A stretch of DNA of 64,000 nt, from assembly GCF_002250655.1 (NCBI RefSeq), contig NZ_NOZR01000001.1, positions 1 through 64,000 on the forward strand. The letters run 5' to 3'. Under the pieces are notes generated by a model that was given only the letters and a program-made list of their open reading frames with translations, ran no database searches and was not told where the DNA came from. Below, piece by piece: positions 53,727 to 63,922 of the stretch; within the stretch, counting starts at the first letter, position 1; each line of letters opens with the position of its first letter. Source of the stretch: Mycolicibacterium sphagni (GTDB lineage Bacteria; Actinomycetota; Actinomycetes; Mycobacteriales; Mycobacteriaceae). The position numbers were made by a program, and so were the translations under genes.

Positions 53727-54725
53727 ATGAGCCAACCTCCGCCTTACTACCCGCCACCGCCACCGCACTACGGATCGCCGTACGGACCGGGGCCGTATCG
53801 CTATCCGGCGCCGCCGCCGACCAACGGGATGGCGATCGCGTCGCTGATCTGTGCGTTCGTGTTCGCGCCGCTCGGGATCGTGTTCGGCCACATCTCGCTG
53901 TCGCAGATCAAGAAGACCGGCGAAGAAGGCCGTGGGCTGGCGATCGCGGGTTTGGTGATCAGCTATCTGGTGACGGTGCTGAGCATTCTGGTCGTGGTCG
54001 CCGGCATCGTGTTCTTCTCCTGGATGGCCCGGGAACTGGAGCGCAACGGCGGCGCAGGCATTCCGGGACGCACCATCGCCGGCGGAAGCGGCGAGTTGCC
54101 GCCGTTCGCACCGCCGGCCAGCCTCGGCACCAACTGCCAGTACCCGGCGACGGCCACGCCGGCCGACAAACCGGTCACGCCGCCGCCGGCCGGCAATGTA
54201 CCCACAACGCCGGCGACCGTGGACGCGACGATGATCACCAACGCCGGCCCGATCGTCCTTCACCTCGACAACGCCAAGGCCCCGTGCACGGTCAACAGCT
54301 TCGAAAGTCTGATCAAGCAGAACTACTTCGACAACACGCCGTGCCACCGTCTGACCGACTCGCCATCACTATCGGTGCTGCAGTGCGGTGACCCGACCGG
54401 CCAAGGCACCGGCGGACCCGGATACCGGTTCGCCAATGAGTACCCGACGAACCAGTACCGGCCGTTCGATCAGGCGCTCAGGCAGCCCGTGCGCTATCCG
54501 CGAGGCACGCTTGCCATGGCCAACGCGGGACCTGACACCAACGGCAGCCAGTTCTTCATCGTCTATCGCGATTCGATGCTGCCGCCGACGTACACGGCGT
54601 TCGGACAGGTCGACAAGACCGCGTTCGGCATAGTCCAAGACATCGCCTCGGTCGGTATCGCCGGGGGGGCCGACGACGGGAAACCCGCGAGACCGGTGAC
54701 GATCAAGTCGATCCGGCTGAACTGA
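53727..54725 (+). CDS. Second cyclophilin with DUF4190 membrane domain
   Basis: A 332-residue paralog. A Pro/Tyr-rich cytoplasmic N-terminus precedes a DUF4190 two-helix membrane module (NGMAIASLICAFVFAPLGIVFGHISLSQIKKTGEEGRGLAIAGLVISYL). A linker and a cyclophilin domain very close to its neighbour follow (CHRLTDSPSLSVLQCGDPTGQGTGGPGYRFANEY, SQFFIVY). It starts 7 bp after the first cyclophilin. A 37-bp stretch (54267-54303) is identical to 53261-53297, pointing to tandem duplication with different membrane modules attached. Both sit in the cell envelope. Confidence 0.9.
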   Translation: MSQPPPYYPPPPPHYGSPYGPGPYRYPAPPPTNGMAIASLICAFVFAPLGIVFGHISLSQIKKTGEEGRGLAIAGLVISYLVTVLSILVVVAGIVFFSWMARELERNGGAGIPGRTIAGGSGELPPFAPPASLGTNCQYPATATPADKPVTPPPAGNVPTTPATVDATMITNAGPIVLHLDNAKAPCTVNSFESLIKQNYFDNTPCHRLTDSPSLSVLQCGDPTGQGTGGPGYRFANEYPTNQYRPFDQALRQPVRYPRGTLAMANAGPDTNGSQFFIVYRDSMLPPTYTAFGQVDKTAFGIVQDIASVGIAGGADDGKPARPVTIKSIRLN

Positions 54726-54731
54726 GCCCGC

Positions 54732-54977
54732 TCAGCTGCCCGGCAAGCCCTGCTCTTCGGGCGGCAGCGGCGCCGGCCCCTTGATGGCAGGGACTGCGAC
54801 CGGAAGGGCGCCCTGACTCGGGGCTACGGACTGGGTGACCGTGACTCCGGTGGACATTCCCGAACTGACAAACGATCCACTGTCGGTCTGCGGATTTGCC
54901 GCTACCGCGGCGAAGGCACCGAGCGAAACCAGGGCACCGGCCCCGATAGTGGCGGACAACACGTGAAACCTCTTCAT
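54732..54977 (-). CDS. Small secreted protein
   Basis: An 81-residue exported peptide. The signal sequence MKRFHVLSATIGAGALVSLGAFAAVAANP carries a plausible AVA/A cleavage site. A short Ser/Thr/Val-rich mature part ends in GPAPLPPEEQGLPGS. ATG 54977 has AGAGGT 6 nt upstream. No domain. It is convergent with the cyclophilin, 6 bp apart. It resembles the short Thr/Val-rich exported proteins frequent in mycobacteria. Confidence 0.7.
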   Translation of the reverse strand: MKRFHVLSATIGAGALVSLGAFAAVAANPQTDSGSFVSSGMSTGVTVTQSVAPSQGALPVAVPAIKGPAPLPPEEQGLPGS

Positions 54978-55092
54978 AACCAACCTCTTTCCAAGGGGAC
55001 TTGGCACCAAGTAACAAGGGCATTGCGCCAACCAGATATTCCGTCAACATGAATGAAATAATCTGCGGCACAGAGCCGTTGACCCACGTGTT

Positions 55093-55371
55093 ATGTCTAA
55101 CTATCTGCAAGGAGTCTGTCGTCTCGCGCTGGGCGCACTGGCGGCAATCGCCTTCCTTGCCGTCCCGAATGCGCTAGTGAACGCTCCACAGTCCCGTGTC
55201 GCCGCGCAGGGCTGCTACAACGGTGTACTCCCGTGGAATCCCAACCTGCAGAGTTGCAGTCTGCCGCCCGTTCAACCGCGGGTTCGCGGTGCGGCGCCGT
55301 ATGCCGGGGCGATCATCGCCTGCCGGCATCATCCTGGCTGCCTGGCCTGGTACGTCAACGGCGGGCCCTGA
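55093..55371 (+). CDS. Small exported Cys-containing protein
   Basis: A 92-residue protein with signal-like MSNYLQGVCRLALGALAAIAFLAVPNALVNA. The mature part has four cysteines (QGCYNG, QSCSLPP, IACRHH, PGCLAW) and ends YVNGGP, suggesting two disulfides. AAGGAG overlaps the start region and no upstream ribosome site is clear. No family recognised. It is convergent with the SDR gene. Confidence 0.6.
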   Translation: MSNYLQGVCRLALGALAAIAFLAVPNALVNAPQSRVAAQGCYNGVLPWNPNLQSCSLPPVQPRVRGAAPYAGAIIACRHHPGCLAWYVNGGP

Positions 55372-55376
55372 AGGCG

Positions 55377-56138
55377 CTATCCGCCCATCACACGCCCGCC
55401 GACCGCGATCAGCAGCCGGCGCGGGGTGAGTCTGGTCAGCACGTGAGCGATGATCCCGTTGGTCAGTCCGTCGACGAAACTCGGCTTGGAACCTGCTAAT
55501 TCGCGCATCGTCGCATCAACCACCTGCTTGGCGGTGCGCTTGCGGCCGACGGCCGCCGCCTCGCCCGCCACGTCGAAGAACTCGGTGGCGGTGGCACCGG
55601 GGCAGACCGCCAAAACCCGTATGCCGTGCGTTTTCTCCTCAGCCCACAGGGCTTCGGTGAACGACAGCACGAACGCCTTGGTCGCACCGTAGACCGCCAT
55701 ATGGGGTAACGGCTGAAAGGCCGCCGTCGAGGCGATGTTGACGATCGTGCCGCGGCCCAGGCTGCGCATCCCGGGCAGGTAGCGCGCCGTCAGATCCACC
55801 ACGGTGCCGCAGTTGAGCGCAATCTCGTCCGTCAGCCGCTTCGGGTCGGCGTCGATGACATCGCCGTGCGTGCCGAATCCCGCGTTGTTGATCAGACCGT
55901 CGACGACGATGCCCGCTGCGGCGGTACGAGAGACCAGTTCAGCAGCGGCACCCGGTGCCGACAGATCGAGCGCGACGACGGTGACGTCGACGTTGTGCGC
56001 CGAGCGCAACTCCCCCGCCAGGCGCTCCAGCGCGTCCTCGCGGCGGGCCACCAGAACCAGATCGTGGCCCAGGGCGGCGAATTGCCGCGCGTATTCGACA
56101 CCGAGCCCCGCTGACGCCCCGGTGATCAGTGTCGCCAT
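55377..56138 (-). CDS. SDR-family oxidoreductase
   Basis: A 253-residue classical SDR. The N-terminal cofactor motif is ITGASAGLGVEYARQFAALGHDLVLVARR (TGxxxGxG), then NNAGFG, and the catalytic Ser with YGATK (Tyr-x-x-x-Lys) in HMAVYGATKAFV. Binding of NADP(H) is suggested by ARRE after the second strand. It begins 1 bp after the relA stop and is probably co-transcribed. The C-terminal VLTRLTPRRLLIAVGGRVMGG is longer and hydrophobic, so it may associate with the membrane. Substrate unknown. Confidence 0.88.
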   Translation of the reverse strand: MATLITGASAGLGVEYARQFAALGHDLVLVARREDALERLAGELRSAHNVDVTVVALDLSAPGAAAELVSRTAAAGIVVDGLINNAGFGTHGDVIDADPKRLTDEIALNCGTVVDLTARYLPGMRSLGRGTIVNIASTAAFQPLPHMAVYGATKAFVLSFTEALWAEEKTHGIRVLAVCPGATATEFFDVAGEAAAVGRKRTAKQVVDATMRELAGSKPSFVDGLTNGIIAHVLTRLTPRRLLIAVGGRVMGG

Positions 56139-56139
56139 A

Positions 56140-58488
56140 TCAGGCTGCGCTCGTCACCCGGTAGACGTCGTAGACGCCTTCGATGTTGCGGACCGCGTTG
56201 AGCACATGTCCGAGATGCTTGGGATCACCCATCTCGAAGGTGAAGCGGCTGATGGCAACTCGATCGTTGGAGGTGGTCACCGAGGCCGACAGGATGTTGA
56301 CCCGCTCGTCGGCCAGCACCCGGGTGACATCGGAAAGCAACCGGTGCCGGTCGAGTGCCTCGACCTGAATGGCCACCAAGAACACCGAAGTGGGCGACGG
56401 CGCCCAGGTCACCTCGATGATCCGCTCCGCCTGCTGTTGCAGCGACGTCGCGTTGGTGCAGTCGGTGCGGTGCACGCTGACCCCGCCGCCACGGGTGACG
56501 AATCCCATAATGTTGTCGCCGGGCACCGGAGTGCAGCACTTGGCCAGCTTGGTCAGCGTGCCGGGCGCGCCTGGCACCGCGACGCCGGTGTCGTCGGTGC
56601 TGCGCTGGCGCACCGGCATGGTGGCCGGCGTAGAGCGTTCGGCCAGTTCGTCTTCCGCGCTCTCGGCGCCCCCGAGCTGGGCCAGCAGCCGTTGCACCAC
56701 GTGCCGCGGGGAAACGTGGCCCTCCCCGACCGCCGTGTAGAGCGCCGAGACATCGGCGTAGCGCAGCTCCTGGGCCAGCGCGCCCATCGCCTCGGCGTTG
56801 ACCAGCTTCTGCAACGGCAGCCCGCCGCGGCGGACTTCACGGGCGATCGAATCCTTACCGGCTTCCAGCGCCTCCTCGCGGCGCTCCTTGGCGAACCACT
56901 GCCGGATCTTGGCCTTGGCGCGCGGGGACACCACGAAGCCCTGCCAGTCCCGTGACGGGCCGGCGTTGGGCGCCTTGGAGGTGAAAACCTCCACCACTTC
57001 CCCATTTTCGAGCTTGCGTTCCAGCGCCACCAGCCGGCCGTTGACCCGCGCACCGATACAACGGTGGCCGACCTCGGTGTGCACGGCGTAGGCGAAGTCC
57101 ACCGGCGTCGAACCCGTCGGCAACGTGATCACGTCACCCTTCGGGGTGAACACGAAGATCTCTTGTACCGCAAGGTCGTAACGCAATGACTCCAGGAACT
57201 CGCCGGGGTCGGCGGCTTCCCGCTGCCAGTCGAGCAGCTGACGCATCCAAGCCATGTCATCGATCTCGGTGGCCGTATTGGGATGCGGAACTCCGTTGCG
57301 GCCCTTCGACTCTTTGTAACGCCAGTGCGCGGCGATGCCGAACTCGGCGGTGCGGTGCATGTCGCTGGTGCGGATCTGCACCTCCAGCGGCTTGCCCTCC
57401 GGCCCGACGACGGTGGTGTGCAGCGACTGGTACACCCCGAACCTGGGCTGGGCGATGTAGTCCTTGAACCGGCCCGGCATCGGCTGCCACAGCGAATGCA
57501 CAACGCCCACAGCGGCATAGCAGTCGCGGATCTCGTCGCACAGGATTCGCACACCCACCAGATCGTGGATGTCGTCGAAGTCGCGGCCCTTGACGATCAT
57601 CTTCTGATATATCGACCAGTAATGCTTGGGCCGGCTCTCGACGGTGGCGCTGATCTTCATCCCGGACAGCGCGGAGGTGATCTCGGCGCGAACCTTGGCC
57701 AGGTAGGTGTCGCGCGACGGCGCCCGGTCGGCGACCAGTCGCACGATCTCCTCGTAGCGCTTGGGATGCAGGATGGCGAAAGACAGGTCCTCCAGCTCCC
57801 ACTTGACGGTGGCCATACCCAGCCGATGAGCAAGCGGGGCAATGACTTCCAGTGTCTCGCGAGCCTTGCGGGCCTGCTTCTCCGGCGGCAGGAATCGCAT
57901 GGTGCGCATATTGTGCAGACGATCGGCGACCTTGATGACGAGAACCCGCGGGTCGCGCGCCATCGCGATGATCATCTTGCGGATGGTCTCGCCCTCGGCC
58001 GCCGTACCCAGCGCCACCTTGTCCAACTTGGTGACACCGTCGACCAGGTGCGCCACCTCTTCGCCGAAGTCGGCGGTCAGCGCCTCCATGGCGTAACCGG
58101 TGTCCTCGACGGTGTCGTGCAGCAGCGCGGCCACCAGCGTGGTGGTGTCCATGCCGAGCTCGGCCAGGATGTTGGCGACGGCCAGCGGGTGGGTGATGTA
58201 CGGGTCTCCGGAGCGGCGCAGCTGATCGGCGTGCTTGGCCTCGGCCACTTCGTAGGCGCGCTGCAGGAGCGCCAGGTCTGCCTTGGGGTAGATCTCGCGG
58301 TGCACCGACACCAGCGGTTCGAGGACCGGGTTGACGGTGCTGCGCTGAGACGTCATCCGCCGCGCCAGCCGGGCGCGTACCCGCCGCGACGCGCTGCTGG
58401 TGGTCTTCGGCGTCTCGGCGCGCGGCTCGGCGGGCGGGATGTCGGCGACCGGCAGCGGCGCTGTCGTCACAGTCTTGTCGTCAGCCAC
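56140..58488 (-). CDS. relA: Bifunctional (p)ppGpp synthetase/hydrolase
   Basis: A 782-residue Rel protein. After a ~65-residue N-terminus comes the HD hydrolase domain ([32 protein letters not shown], with the His-Asp pair), then the synthetase domain ([22 protein letters not shown] and [13 protein letters not shown]). TGS ([41 protein letters not shown]), the zinc-finger/helical region ([30 protein letters not shown]) and C-terminal ACT domain complete it. Both catalytic halves are intact, as in M. tuberculosis Rel. GTG follows a strong GAGGAGGT. It controls the stringent response. Confidence 0.96.
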   Translation of the reverse strand: MADDKTVTTAPLPVADIPPAEPRAETPKTTSSASRRVRARLARRMTSQRSTVNPVLEPLVSVHREIYPKADLALLQRAYEVAEAKHADQLRRSGDPYITHPLAVANILAELGMDTTTLVAALLHDTVEDTGYAMEALTADFGEEVAHLVDGVTKLDKVALGTAAEGETIRKMIIAMARDPRVLVIKVADRLHNMRTMRFLPPEKQARKARETLEVIAPLAHRLGMATVKWELEDLSFAILHPKRYEEIVRLVADRAPSRDTYLAKVRAEITSALSGMKISATVESRPKHYWSIYQKMIVKGRDFDDIHDLVGVRILCDEIRDCYAAVGVVHSLWQPMPGRFKDYIAQPRFGVYQSLHTTVVGPEGKPLEVQIRTSDMHRTAEFGIAAHWRYKESKGRNGVPHPNTATEIDDMAWMRQLLDWQREAADPGEFLESLRYDLAVQEIFVFTPKGDVITLPTGSTPVDFAYAVHTEVGHRCIGARVNGRLVALERKLENGEVVEVFTSKAPNAGPSRDWQGFVVSPRAKAKIRQWFAKERREEALEAGKDSIAREVRRGGLPLQKLVNAEAMGALAQELRYADVSALYTAVGEGHVSPRHVVQRLLAQLGGAESAEDELAERSTPATMPVRQRSTDDTGVAVPGAPGTLTKLAKCCTPVPGDNIMGFVTRGGGVSVHRTDCTNATSLQQQAERIIEVTWAPSPTSVFLVAIQVEALDRHRLLSDVTRVLADERVNILSASVTTSNDRVAISRFTFEMGDPKHLGHVLNAVRNIEGVYDVYRVTSAA

Positions 58489-58594
58489 CGCTCACCTCCT
58501 CGCCATCAGACCGACTTCGAGGATATCCCTCCTCGTTCAGCCGAGTGGCGGGCCCGCTCAGTCCAGGACTGACGGCGTGCCGCGTGACCCTGGC

Positions 58595-60310
58595 CTATTC
58601 CGACGACGTGACCGACACCCCGTCACTCAGCGAGCCGATCGGCTTGGTCTTGATGACGTAGCTGCCGGTGCCGTTCGGGTTGGGCGTGTCGAAGGTCGCA
58701 CCGTTCAGCTGGTAGGTCGAGTTACCAATTTTGACGGTGAAATCGCCGGTCACGTGATACACCGGCGCCGAGCCTTCGATCCATGATGTGTAGCCCGGCG
58801 CAACCGGAACGTTCAACGTTTGCGTGAAGGTATGGGTGCTCGTCCACGAGTGACCGTAGGTGGCGGTGATCTCGATGTTGATGATCGACGCGAGCTTGGC
58901 AAGCGTCCCACCTGAAAGTTTGACGCTGATGCCGACGCTATCGGTCTGCGAGACCTGGTCGGCGATCGCGATGCTGAACGTCGTCGCGGTCGACGTCTCA
59001 TTCGTGACCGGGTTGCCAATTGTCCGCACCGGAGTGAAGCCGGCAACCTGGCTGATCGCGTTGTAGGAGCAGGATGCTTGCGAGCCGTCGTAGCAGATCC
59101 CGGGAAGCACCTTGGCGATCTTGGCCGCGTCGTCGGCGTTGAGCGTGATCACGGGGCTGCCCTTGTCCTTCGCGATCGCCATCCGGTCGTTGGGGACATC
59201 GCACTGGCCGTTGCCGCCGGCCGAGCAGCTGGTGTCCCGTGGCTTCGTCTCGAACCTGACCTGGAAGGTGGTGCCGGCATAACCTGCCGGGATGTAACCG
59301 ACGTCGGACGGGGTGTACCCGAAGCCCACCGTGCCGAAATTGGTGGTGACGTCACCGACACGGAACAGGTACCAGTTCACATCCCAACTGGCCTCACCGC
59401 CGGGCAAGATGACCGAGCCGACCGTCGGGCCGCTATCCAAATCACCGGTGCCGCCCGCGTAGCCGTTGAACTTCAGCGGCGCCAGCGTGTAGTTGCGGAA
59501 CCAGAACCGCTCGGTCACCCCGAGGGTGGGCCGGACGGTGATATTGACCGGGACCACGGTCAGACCGTGCTGCCCGTCATCCGCGACGACAGTGAAGCTG
59601 TCGACGCCGCCAGACTCGGCAAAGTCGTTGTTGGGCTTGTAGTAATAGGTGCCATTGGCGTTGATGGTCAGGATGCCGTTGGTCGGTCCCTGAGCGACCT
59701 GATACGTCAGCTTGTTGCCGTTGGGATCCGACGGCAGCAGGTCACCGATGACCTCGCCGGTGACGAACTCGTACAGCTCCTTCGGGTGTAGGGCCGGAAC
59801 GCCGTTGACCGCGCTGGAGTCCGTTGCACGCCGAATGGCGTCAACCGCGTTCAGCAGCATCGTGCGCAGCGGCAGGACCGCGCCGATGCCGCCGACATTG
59901 GCTGGCTGCGGAGCGTAACCGAGCACCTCGGCGAGATTCGCGACGACCACGTCGAGGCCCACCTGGATGGGTGAGGGTGCGCGGAGTTTCTCGGCGACGG
60001 TCGCCGCCGCGGACGTATCGGTGGAGTCCGCGCTGGCGGTCGCCGCGGCTCGCAGTGAGGGCGTCACCCTGGCCGTGTGCGCGACGGCTGTCGCGGCAGG
60101 CGTGGCCGTCGGCGTCGTGGCAGTGGCGCGCGCCTTGGCCGATGTGCGGGCGGAGGTAGCGGGCGCCTTGTGCGCCGAAGCGCTGCTGGATGCCGACGAC
60201 GAATCCGAGGAGTCGGCCGACGCCGTCCCGCAGGTGGCTCCGATTGCCAGGCCCGCCCCGACGGCGAATGCTGCTGCGGCAAGCCGCGGAACCACAATGA
60301 ACGACGGCAC
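58595..60310 (-). CDS. Secreted protein with cadherin-like and ETX/MTX2-like domains
   Basis: A 571-residue exported protein. Signal peptide 1-32 (ends ASA), Ala/Ser/Thr-rich stalk 33-105, then a helical mycobacterial linker (PLRTMLLNAVDAIRRAT). A bacterial cadherin/VCBS-like domain spans ~185-260 (LLPSDPNGNKLTYQV, YYYKPNNDF, DSFTVVADDG) and a beta domain ~265-355. Residues ~380-571 hold amphipathic Ser/Thr strands: NETSTATTFSIAIADQV, then YGHSWTSTHTFTQTLNVPVA, then PGYTSWIEGSAPVYHVTGDF. This layout matches the epsilon-toxin/MTX2 (aerolysin-type) beta-pore-forming fold. The GTG start has GAGGAG upstream. Domain calls past the cadherin-like part are pattern-based inference. Confidence 0.65.
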   Translation of the reverse strand: MPSFIVVPRLAAAAFAVGAGLAIGATCGTASADSSDSSSASSSASAHKAPATSARTSAKARATATTPTATPAATAVAHTARVTPSLRAAATASADSTDTSAAATVAEKLRAPSPIQVGLDVVVANLAEVLGYAPQPANVGGIGAVLPLRTMLLNAVDAIRRATDSSAVNGVPALHPKELYEFVTGEVIGDLLPSDPNGNKLTYQVAQGPTNGILTINANGTYYYKPNNDFAESGGVDSFTVVADDGQHGLTVVPVNITVRPTLGVTERFWFRNYTLAPLKFNGYAGGTGDLDSGPTVGSVILPGGEASWDVNWYLFRVGDVTTNFGTVGFGYTPSDVGYIPAGYAGTTFQVRFETKPRDTSCSAGGNGQCDVPNDRMAIAKDKGSPVITLNADDAAKIAKVLPGICYDGSQASCSYNAISQVAGFTPVRTIGNPVTNETSTATTFSIAIADQVSQTDSVGISVKLSGGTLAKLASIINIEITATYGHSWTSTHTFTQTLNVPVAPGYTSWIEGSAPVYHVTGDFTVKIGNSTYQLNGATFDTPNPNGTGSYVIKTKPIGSLSDGVSVTSSE

Positions 60311-60445
60311 GGGAGTCTCCTCACGACGGGAACGGCCCTACGTGAGCAGCATGGCGGCACCACTTAATGGCGCCAATGGCAAATCGCATCTGCCATGGGG
60401 TATTACCGAGGGCGCCATCTGGCCGCCTCGACTCGTTAACCAGAC

Positions 60446-60979
60446 TCAGACGATCTGGAGACTCGAAACCTGCAGCGGCGCAACCTTATCGCGGCCTCCG
60501 AGGCCGGACAGCTCGAGCACCACCGCTGCCATCGGGACCTCAGCCCCGCTCGCCGCCAACAACGCGCCCGCAGCGGCAAGGGTGCCGCCGGTGGCCAGCA
60601 CGTCGTCGATGATGACGATGCGACGCCCGGCCAGGTCTATCCCGTCGGCTGGGATCTCCAGCGTCGCTGTGCCGTACTCCAGGGTGTAGGTCTGACTGTG
60701 TACGGGCGGAGGCAGCTTTCCGCCCTTGCGGATGGCCAGCACACCGATGCCCAGCCGATGGGCCACGGCACCGCCCAACAGGAAACCGCGCGCGTCGATG
60801 CCGGCGACCAGGTCGGCGCCGGCCGCGATCTCGGCCAGGGCGTCGGTGACAGCGGCCAGGCCGTCGCGGTCGGCCAGCACCGGGGTGAGGTCTTTGAATT
60901 GGATGCCCGGTTCGGGGAAGTCGGGCACCTCACGGGTCAGAGCCTTGATCACGTCGGCGACAGGCCTACCGGAGCTCAC
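60446..60979 (-). CDS. apt: Adenine phosphoribosyltransferase
   Basis: A 177-residue APRT, converting adenine and PRPP to AMP and PPi. Motifs are [54 protein letters not shown] and the PRPP loop [20 protein letters not shown] 60979 overlaps the upstream lipoprotein stop as GTGA; ATG 60994 is an alternative. The position between a lipoprotein gene and relA matches Rv2584c. Overlap suggests co-translation with the ABC lipoprotein gene. Confidence 0.92.
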   Translation of the reverse strand: MSSGRPVADVIKALTREVPDFPEPGIQFKDLTPVLADRDGLAAVTDALAEIAAGADLVAGIDARGFLLGGAVAHRLGIGVLAIRKGGKLPPPVHSQTYTLEYGTATLEIPADGIDLAGRRIVIIDDVLATGGTLAAAGALLAASGAEVPMAAVVLELSGLGGRDKVAPLQVSSLQIV

Positions 60980-62628
60980 TTCTCGAACACCCATCGATCC
61001 ATATTCCAGCCCGCGCCCCACTTGGTCGGATTGCCTTCGACGGCATACATCTTCTTCGACGCCATCACCGTGCGCTGCTGACGGTACAGCGGCACGGTTG
61101 GCATGTCGCCCCACAGGATCGGCGAACTGTCGCCCAGCAGCTTGGCCCGTTCCTTGGCGTCGGCGGTGACGGCGAGCGCCGAGATGATGCCGTCGATCTG
61201 CGGGTTGGCGTAGCGCGGCAGATTGTTGCCGTTGCCGGAGAACAGGGAATAGGCGTCCAGCGCCGAGGATCCCGTCGACCCGCTGCCGCTCGCGCCACCG
61301 GTACTGGCGATCAGCACGTCGAGTTTGCCGTCGCGCAGCGTCTGCGGTCCGGTGGTGTCCGATGTCGTGTCGACGACGGTAATGCCCGCGCCGGCACAGG
61401 ATTTGGCGATCGCACCGACGGTGGCCGCCAGCCGCGGGTTGGGCGCCTGGTAGCCGATCCGCACGGTCAGCGGCTGCCCGCCCAGTGCGTCGCGGGCCGC
61501 GCCGGGATTGGCGGGCCCGAACTGACCGGCGATCGCGGCGCCTTCCATACCGGTGAACGCGTCGTCGCCGGCGGCGTTGAGCCGGACGTTGGAGATCGGC
61601 GTCTCGGCGTTGAGCGCGATCAGGTCGCGGGGGGTGCACAGCGCCACCGCGCGCCGCGCGGGGGTGGCGGCAAGCGGGCCCTCCGGGGCGAAGATCAGCT
61701 GTTCGACGCCACCCGAGGGCAGCTCGTGGCGGCCGTAGCCGTCGGGCGTGCTCAGCGTGCCCGACGAGCCGGTGGCCACGTCGACGACCTGGAAGGAGCC
61801 GTTGTTGATCCGGTCCTGCACGTCGACGCCGCGCGGCCACACCGTGATCCGCTTGGTGATCGGCTTGGCCCCCCACCACCGGTCGTTGGCGGTCAGTACG
61901 ACGGCGCCCTCCGGCAGCACCGAGTCGATCTTGTAGGGACCCGACGAGGGGAAGCGTTTGAGATCAATCCCGGGCTTGAGGTCCCACACGCTGTTCCAGA
62001 CCTTGGCGATGTTGTCGATCGCCGTGGGATCGCCACCCTGGATGGTGCGGGTGACGTCGACGCCGAGTACATCGCCGATCACGTGCGACGGCATCATCGA
62101 TGTCGCGGTGAACAGCTGCAGATAGTCCGCGACAGCACGCCCCGGCAGGTAGGACACCCGGGCCTTCTTCTGCCCCGGCTGGCAGTCGATGGAGTCGATG
62201 TCTAGGTAGCCGGCGCGGCTGGCGGCGTCGAACGCCGGGAACCGCCCAGACTGCGCGGCCCACGCCAGCACCATGTCGTCACAGGTCACCGGCTTGCCGT
62301 CGGAATAGACGGCCTTGTCGGAGATGGTGTAGTCCAGCACCAGCGGATCGCGACCGACCACCGACACCGAGCCGAAGTCGTTGTCGGCCAGCACCTGCCC
62401 GTCCGGCCCGTGGAAGTTGAACCCGGTGAGCACGCGCGCGAAGGCCTGCGGGCCTGCCGAAGCCGCCCCGCTGACCGTGTTGGTGTTGTAGGAGCTCAGC
62501 ATGCCGTCGACGGCATAGTTGATCTGGTCGGCGGGACTGCCCGAACACGACGTCAGGACACTGCACGCGAGCGCTCCCACGACAGTCACCACCGCGACAG
62601 CGGCGGCGTACCGGCGCCCGACTGCCAT
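60976..62628 (-). CDS. ABC-transporter substrate-binding lipoprotein (family 5)
   Basis: A 550-residue peptide/nickel-type (SBP_bac_5) solute-binding lipoprotein. The lipobox is VLTSC after a hydrophobic signal. Family motifs are [57 protein letters not shown] and [28 protein letters not shown]. The C-terminus ends [18 protein letters not shown]. It corresponds to Rv2585c. No permease or ATPase genes are adjacent, so it must work with components encoded elsewhere, or as a stand-alone lipoprotein. Confidence 0.88.
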   Translation of the reverse strand: MAVGRRYAAAVAVVTVVGALACSVLTSCSGSPADQINYAVDGMLSSYNTNTVSGAASAGPQAFARVLTGFNFHGPDGQVLADNDFGSVSVVGRDPLVLDYTISDKAVYSDGKPVTCDDMVLAWAAQSGRFPAFDAASRAGYLDIDSIDCQPGQKKARVSYLPGRAVADYLQLFTATSMMPSHVIGDVLGVDVTRTIQGGDPTAIDNIAKVWNSVWDLKPGIDLKRFPSSGPYKIDSVLPEGAVVLTANDRWWGAKPITKRITVWPRGVDVQDRINNGSFQVVDVATGSSGTLSTPDGYGRHELPSGGVEQLIFAPEGPLAATPARRAVALCTPRDLIALNAETPISNVRLNAAGDDAFTGMEGAAIAGQFGPANPGAARDALGGQPLTVRIGYQAPNPRLAATVGAIAKSCAGAGITVVDTTSDTTGPQTLRDGKLDVLIASTGGASGSGSTGSSALDAYSLFSGNGNNLPRYANPQIDGIISALAVTADAKERAKLLGDSSPILWGDMPTVPLYRQQRTVMASKKMYAVEGNPTKWGAGWNMDRWVFEK

Positions 62629-62634
62629 GGCCGG

Positions 62635-63918
62635 CTATCGCCCTCGAGTGCTGCGCTTGCCCGTCGGCCGGCCGGCGCGCGTGCTCGACGGGCGGGCCGG
62701 CCGAGCGCCCGGCGCGGGCTTGCTGCCCACGGCAGGGATGCCGCCGATCGCAGCCTCGGCCGGCACCGCGTCAGCGGCCTCGTCCAGGTCAGCCGCGCCG
62801 CCGGTGACGATGTCGCCGGCGTCTGATTTCGAGGCCGACCCCTTGCGCCGGTTGAGCACGCGGCGGGTGTGAGTGCGCACCAGATCGGTGCGCTCACGCA
62901 ATGTCACCAGCAACGGTGTGGCGAAGAAGATCGACGAGTAGGTGCCGACGATGACGCCGACCAGCTGCACCAGTGCCAGGTCCATCAAGGTGCCCACACC
63001 GAGCAACCAGACCGCGACCACGATCAACGCGATGATCGGCAGCACCGAGATCAGGCTGGTGTTGATCGACCGCATGAAGGTCTGGTTGACCGCAAGGTTG
63101 GCGTGTTCGGCGAACGTTCTTCGGGTGGTGTGCTCAAAGCCGTGGGTGTTCTCTTCGACCTTGTCGAACACGATGACCGTGTCGTACAGCGAGAAGCCCA
63201 GGATCGTCAGCAGACCGATGACCGTTGCCGGCGTGACCTCGAAGCCGACGATCGAATACACCCCTGCGGTGACGACGAGGTCGAACACCAGTGTCAGCAG
63301 CGCCGACATCGCCATGTACCGCTCGTAGCGGAACGTGATGTAGATGGCGGCCAGCACCAGGAACACCGCGAGCGCGATCAACGCCTTCTTGGTGATCTGG
63401 TCACCCCAGGTCTCCGACACCGCCGAGTCGCTGATGACATCCTTGCTGGCCTGGCCGTCGGAGCCCTTGGGTTGGAACGCGTCGAACAGCGCGGTGCGCA
63501 GCTTCTCGGTCTGCTCGTTGTTCAGCGCTTCCGAGCGGATCTGCACGGTCGCCGACGAGCCGTTTCCGACGAGCACGACCGATTCCGGCGGCTTGCCCAG
63601 GGTCTTGCTGAAGACGTCTTCCACCTGCTGGGTGGTCGCGGTGCCGTTCTGACCGGCGACCGGCATCCCGACTTTGGTGCCGCCTTCGAAGTCGATACCG
63701 AAGGTGAAGCCCTTCAGCGCGATGCTCACGATGCAGGCCAAGACGATCAGACCGCTGATCGCGTACCACATCTTGCGCCGGCCGATGACCTCGAAGGCGC
63801 CGGTGCCGGTGTAGAGCCTGACGAAGAAGCCGTGCTTGGGCACGGCGGCGCCGGCGGCTTCCAGATCGGGTGCCTCGACGGCGGTGGACTCGATGTCGTC
63901 TGCGGTGTCCTTGGCCAT
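62635..63918 (-). CDS. secF: Protein translocase subunit SecF
   Basis: A 427-residue SecF. Signatures are FTFGIDFEGGTKVGMPV (the first periplasmic domain), RYERYMAMSALLTLVFDLVVTAGVYSIVGFEVTPATVIGLLTILGFSLYDTVIVFDKVEEN and NQTFMRSINTSLISVLPIIALI, with six transmembrane helices. The Arg/Ala/Pro-rich C-terminal tail is a mycobacterial feature. ATG 63918 has GGGGGT upstream. It uses the proton-motive force with SecD to aid export. It starts 4 bp downstream of the secD stop. Confidence 0.95.
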   Translation of the reverse strand: MAKDTADDIESTAVEAPDLEAAGAAVPKHGFFVRLYTGTGAFEVIGRRKMWYAISGLIVLACIVSIALKGFTFGIDFEGGTKVGMPVAGQNGTATTQQVEDVFSKTLGKPPESVVLVGNGSSATVQIRSEALNNEQTEKLRTALFDAFQPKGSDGQASKDVISDSAVSETWGDQITKKALIALAVFLVLAAIYITFRYERYMAMSALLTLVFDLVVTAGVYSIVGFEVTPATVIGLLTILGFSLYDTVIVFDKVEENTHGFEHTTRRTFAEHANLAVNQTFMRSINTSLISVLPIIALIVVAVWLLGVGTLMDLALVQLVGVIVGTYSSIFFATPLLVTLRERTDLVRTHTRRVLNRRKGSASKSDAGDIVTGGAADLDEAADAVPAEAAIGGIPAVGSKPAPGARPARPSSTRAGRPTGKRSTRGR

Positions 63919-63922
63919 GTCG

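Noticed and set aside
60980..60994. ATG 60994 as the only apt start
   Set aside because: It would overlap the lipoprotein gene by 19 bp; the GTGA overlap at 60976-60979 is the more usual arrangement, though ATG remains possible.
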